A stretch of 64,000 bases of DNA. It comes from Demequina gelatinilytica (lineage in GTDB: Bacteria > Actinomycetota > Actinomycetes > Actinomycetales > Demequinaceae). Positions 60,952 through 64,000 of the stretch are shown here, piece by piece; within the stretch, counting starts at the first letter, position 1; each line of letters opens with the position of its first letter. The notes under the pieces are model-generated. The model worked only from the letters and a program-made list of their open reading frames with translations. It ran no database searches and was not told the DNA's origin. The position numbers were made by a program, and so were the translations under genes. The stretch spans positions 124,001 to 188,000 of the forward strand of contig NZ_BBLV01000004.1 of the NCBI RefSeq assembly GCF_000971115.1, written 5' to 3'.

Positions 60952-62121
60952 TCAGGCGCTCGCGATGGTGTCCTTCTTCAGGCGGCTCACGCAGCAGTCC
61001 GTGGGGCACACGTCCTGCCACGGGCCGAGGTCGGTGAGCGCCTCGCGCTCGCGCGGGGTCCCGCCCGGCGCGACGTGCCGCTCCTCGATGAGGTCCACGA
61101 GCCCCGCGACGAACGCCGGGTCGACGCCCACGGTCGGCACGCGCACGGGCACGATGCCGCGTCCCTGGCACGTCTCGACCGCCTCGTTGTCGAGGTCCCA
61201 CACGACCTCCATGTGGTCGGACACGAACCCGATGGGCGAGATCACCAGCCCCTTGACGGACTCGGGCAGCGCCTCGATCGCATCGTTGATGTCGGGCTCG
61301 AGCCACGGGATCTCGGGCGAGCCGGAGCGCGACTGGAACACCAGGCTCCACGGCATGCCGGGGAACTCCTCGGCGACACGGTCCATGACGAGCGTCGCGA
61401 CGGCACGCTGCTGGGCGACGTACCAGCCGCCGCCGGCGAACCACTCCTCGCCGCCGCCCGTCGGGACATCGTCGCCCGACGGGAGCGCCTCGCGCGGGCC
61501 GGAGGCGTCCGCCGCCGCGCTCGGGATCGAGTGGGTCGCGAACATCACGTGGGCGCCCTCGAGCAGGCCCTGCTCGCGCAGCGACGCGAGGCCCGCGCGC
61601 ACCGCCTCGACGTTGGGGTTCACGAACCCGGGGTGGTCGAAGTACTGGCGCACCTTGTCGAGCTCGAGCTCGCCCTCGAGGCCCGTCTGCTGAAGCGCCT
61701 CCGCGAGGTCCTCGCGGTACGCGCGGCAACCCGAGTAGCTGGAGAACGCGGTGGTGACCAGCACCAGCACCTTGCGGTGGCCGTCGGCGTGGATCTCCTG
61801 GAGCGCGTCACCGAGGTACGGCGCCCAGAAGCGGTTGCCCCAGTAGATCGGGAGCCCGAGCCCGCGCTTCGCGATCTCGGCCTCGAGCGCGGCCTTGAGG
61901 TCGCGGTTCTGCTGGTTGATCGGGCTGATGCCGCCGAAGTGCCGGTAGTGGTGCGAGACCTCCTCGAGGCGCTCGTCCGGGATGCCGCGGCCGCGCGTGA
62001 CGTTGCGCAGGTACGGGATGACGTCCTCCTGGCCCTCGGGCCCGCCGAAGCCGGCGAGCAGGATCGCGTCGTACGTGGTCGCGTCGAGGACGCGGGACGA
62101 TGCGGCGAGCGGCTGGGTCAT
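60952..62121 (-). CDS. cpfC: Coproporphyrin III ferrochelatase with [2Fe-2S]-type cysteines
   Basis: This enzyme inserts Fe2+ into coproporphyrin III in the coproporphyrin-dependent heme pathway. The 389-residue ferrochelatase shows LLAGFGGPEGQEDVIPYLRNVTRGRGIP, the YWGNRFWAPYL block and VISPIGFVSDHMEVVWDLDNEA with the catalytic His and Glu. The C-terminal CPTDCC and an upstream Cys (ETCQGRG or SGCRA) fit the [2Fe-2S] ligands known in actinobacterial enzymes. The ATG overlaps the chdC stop by 4 bases. Confidence 0.93.
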   Translation of the reverse strand: MTQPLAASSRVLDATTYDAILLAGFGGPEGQEDVIPYLRNVTRGRGIPDERLEEVSHHYRHFGGISPINQQNRDLKAALEAEIAKRGLGLPIYWGNRFWAPYLGDALQEIHADGHRKVLVLVTTAFSSYSGCRAYREDLAEALQQTGLEGELELDKVRQYFDHPGFVNPNVEAVRAGLASLREQGLLEGAHVMFATHSIPSAAADASGPREALPSGDDVPTGGGEEWFAGGGWYVAQQRAVATLVMDRVAEEFPGMPWSLVFQSRSGSPEIPWLEPDINDAIEALPESVKGLVISPIGFVSDHMEVVWDLDNEAVETCQGRGIVPVRVPTVGVDPAFVAGLVDLIEERHVAPGGTPREREALTDLGPWQDVCPTDCCVSRLKKDTIASA

Positions 62122-62792
62122 GACGCGAGCACCTCCACGGCCTCGGCGGTCGTCACACGGCGACCGGTGTAGAACGGGAGCTCCTCGCGCACGTGGCGGC
62201 GGGCCTCGGTGTAGCGCAGCTCGCGCATCATGTCGACCAGGTCCGTGACCTCGTCGGCCTCCATGGGCAGCAGCCACTCGTAGTCGCCCAGCGCGAAGGC
62301 GGCGACGGTGTTGGCGACCACGCCCTTGAATGCGGCGCCCTTCATGCCGTGGTCGCGCAGCATCGCGGAGCGCTCCTCCTCGGGCAGCAGGTACCACTCG
62401 TAGGACCGCACGAACGGGTAGACGGTCAGCCAGTTGCGGGGGTGCTCGCCGCGCAGGAAGCCGGGCACGTGGCGCTTGTTGAACTCGGCGTCGCGGTGGA
62501 CCCCGGCGGCCGACCACGTGAGGGTCGTCTCCGCCAGCAGCTCGGTGGCGCGCAGCTCGCGCAGCGCCAGCTGGAGGTCCTCGAGCCGAGGACCGTGCAG
62601 CCACAGCATCACGGTGCCGTCGGCACGCAGGCCTGAGACGTCGTAGATGCCGCGCAGGACCACCTCCTGGTCGGCCATGTCGGCCACCGCGGCGTCGAAG
62701 TGCTCGACCACCTCGGCAAGGTCCTCGTCCGGGGCGTCGAGGAGCCCGTCGAGGACGGCGAACAGCGTGAATCCATCGTGAGTCTCGGTCAT
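62118..62792 (-). CDS. chdC: Coproheme decarboxylase (HemQ)
   Basis: This enzyme oxidatively decarboxylates coproheme III to heme b, using peroxide. The 224-residue chlorite-dismutase-fold protein has the catalytic Tyr in NWLTVYPFVRSYEWYLLPEEER, the proximal-His region MLRDHGMKG, and the C-terminal RHVREELPFYTGRRV. ATG 62792 is used; an ATG at 62801 would add three residues. It is in the cgoX-chdC-cpfC order, making the last steps of heme synthesis co-expressed. Confidence 0.95.
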   Translation of the reverse strand: MTETHDGFTLFAVLDGLLDAPDEDLAEVVEHFDAAVADMADQEVVLRGIYDVSGLRADGTVMLWLHGPRLEDLQLALRELRATELLAETTLTWSAAGVHRDAEFNKRHVPGFLRGEHPRNWLTVYPFVRSYEWYLLPEEERSAMLRDHGMKGAAFKGVVANTVAAFALGDYEWLLPMEADEVTDLVDMMRELRYTEARRHVREELPFYTGRRVTTAEAVEVLAS

Positions 62793-62839
62793 GCGCACCA
62801 TCTTCCGATGGATCCGCGCACGTGGGAAATCGCTGGGAC

Positions 62840-64000
62840 CTAGGTCCCGGGTGTCTCCGCGCCCGCGATCGAGGCCAGACCGGAGAGCCCCGCGGCTGCG
62901 CCGACCAGCTCGAGGCCGGGCAGCGGGCGTCGGTCGCGCACCGCACCGGGCGACGCGTCGGGCCACTCCACCAGGGTGGACGCCAGCACGCGGTCCGGGG
63001 GGAGGTCGACCCCCAGCAGCCGGTTCGCGTCCGCGAGCGCGCACGCGAGCAGGTCCTCGTCGGGGTCGGTCACCGCATACGACAACCGGACCACGTGCCT
63101 GCCGTCCGCACGCCGACGCAGCCATCGCCACTTCGCCGTCGCATGCGTGAGCGCCTTCGCGCGCGTCACCCCGCCGAGCGCCAGCACGCCTGTGCCGCGC
63201 GGCGCGCCGTCGAGCTCGGGCGCACGCAGCACCAGGGTCGCGAGCGCGACGGTGCGGCCCGCGGGGGGCACGAGAAGCTCCGGGACCAGCCGCTGCGCCT
63301 CGGGCTGGGGCACCGCGAGCACGAGCGTGTCCGCGACGAGCGTGCCGCCACCGGCATGCACGTGCCACGCCCCGTCGCGCCGCTGCGCCGAATCCGCCGA
63401 CGTCGCGACCACGAGCCGGACGCCGGCCTCGCGAGCGGAGTCCGCGAGCGCCGCGGTGATCCTCCACACGCCTCCCTCGAGCCCGAGCACCGCGGAACCA
63501 GCCGGTGCGAGGCGCCGCCGCCGCTCCGCGAGCGCGAGCAGGCTCCCCGCGTCCCGCAGCTGCTGCGGCAGCGTGGGGTCGATCGCTGCGAGCGGGAGCT
63601 CGTCGAGCGGTCGCGAGTACACACCCTGGAGGACCGGAGCGACCAGGAGGTCCGCGACACGCACGCCCAGACGCGCCCGCACGAGCGACCCGACCGTCGC
63701 ATCGTCCGCGACCTCGCCGAGCGGGCGCGAGCGCTCGAGCGCGGCCTCGGCCGCGGCTCCCCAGCCGATGATGCGGCGCACCTCGTGGTGCAGCGGCCGG
63801 GTGGGGATGCCGAGCCAGCCCGTGGTGGGCAGCGGATAGGAGCGGTCGGGCGTCACCACCCAGGCGGGCGCTCGCGTGGGCGCCACGAGCGAACCGCCCA
63901 ACCCGAGCTCGCGGACAAGAGCCTCCACGGCGGGCGTCCGTGTCGCGAACGACTCCGCACCCGCATCGAGGGTGAGCCCCGCGACGCGCACCGGGCTCAC
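62840..64000 (-). CDS. cgoX: Coproporphyrinogen III oxidase (HemY-type), start beyond the window
   Basis: This flavoenzyme oxidises coproporphyrinogen III to coproporphyrin III. About 386 residues are visible; the N-terminal FAD-binding GxGxxG is missing because the gene continues past the right edge. Visible features are LDAGAESFATRTPAVEALVRELGLG, the PVLQGVYSRPLDELPL block, and the C-terminal GLELVGAAAGLSGLASIAGA that contacts FAD. It lies 47 bases upstream of chdC in the same direction. A start codon near the edge would omit the flavin site and is not the true start. Confidence 0.9.
   Translation of the reverse strand: MSPVRVAGLTLDAGAESFATRTPAVEALVRELGLGGSLVAPTRAPAWVVTPDRSYPLPTTGWLGIPTRPLHHEVRRIIGWGAAAEAALERSRPLGEVADDATVGSLVRARLGVRVADLLVAPVLQGVYSRPLDELPLAAIDPTLPQQLRDAGSLLALAERRRRLAPAGSAVLGLEGGVWRITAALADSAREAGVRLVVATSADSAQRRDGAWHVHAGGGTLVADTLVLAVPQPEAQRLVPELLVPPAGRTVALATLVLRAPELDGAPRGTGVLALGGVTRAKALTHATAKWRWLRRRADGRHVVRLSYAVTDPDEDLLACALADANRLLGVDLPPDRVLASTLVEWPDASPGAVRDRRPLPGLELVGAAAGLSGLASIAGAETPGT

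Overview
This 64 kb window is chromosomal DNA of a high-GC actinobacterium, most likely in the order Micrococcales (Demequinaceae, Cellulomonadaceae or relatives; the genus is a guess). The evidence is the G/C-rich third codon positions throughout, GTG starts, actinobacterial gene orders, an actinobacterial-type 7Fe ferredoxin, a GTP-dependent PEP carboxykinase, and heme synthesis by the coproporphyrin route. No rRNA, tRNA, CRISPR array, transposase, integrase or phage gene was seen.

Left third (1-32.5 kb). The minus strand carries a nucleoside uptake and salvage operon (BMP lipoprotein, two-domain ATPase, two permeases, cytidine deaminase, thymidine phosphorylase). A mannose-1-phosphate guanylyltransferase and the sdhCDAB succinate dehydrogenase operon follow. 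Next come a methyltransferase, a YihY-type membrane protein, trpS and the envelope-stress locus sigma factor / anti-sigma / HtrA protease / TatB, with a divergent O-methyltransferase. DUF3117, a LOG-like protein, dapE, dapD, citrate synthase, dapC and ferredoxin come after. From memory of M. tuberculosis, the order of deoA-cdd-sdh, sigE-rseA-htrA-tatB and the dap genes is shared. VanW, TypA, an EamA exporter and a CGNR zinc-finger regulator close this part.

Middle third (32.5-49.6 kb). This contains a RamB-like regulator divergent from pckG, an amidase, a methyltransferase-RidA pair, a PhnA-like protein, small hypothetical genes, and a TetR regulator divergent from an esterase, with two palindromic operators between them. 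The most accessory-looking unit is an aldo/keto reductase plus divergent TetR regulator lying between two direct copies of the 3' end of the GTPase gene ychF. This looks like an insertion at the ychF stop codon. A fused-ATPase oligopeptide ABC transporter follows ychF.

Right third (49.6-64 kb). This holds oppA, rmuC, ispH, xseA and xseB (separated by an opposite-strand leucine-rich-repeat-variant gene), a PfkB sugar kinase, fumC, a type II NADH dehydrogenase, an orphan gene bracketed by two copies of a 99-bp palindromic repeat, and the end of the heme operon (cpfC, chdC, partial cgoX).

Physiologically, sdhCDAB, citrate synthase, fumarase, PEP carboxykinase and NDH-2 make an oxidative TCA, gluconeogenic and respiratory core. 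dapC, dapD and dapE supply diaminopimelate and lysine by the succinylase route. Many genes have a TANNNT -10 hexamer 6-7 nt before the start codon, the signature of leaderless transcripts. Long perfect hairpins without T-tracts close or separate many transcription units.
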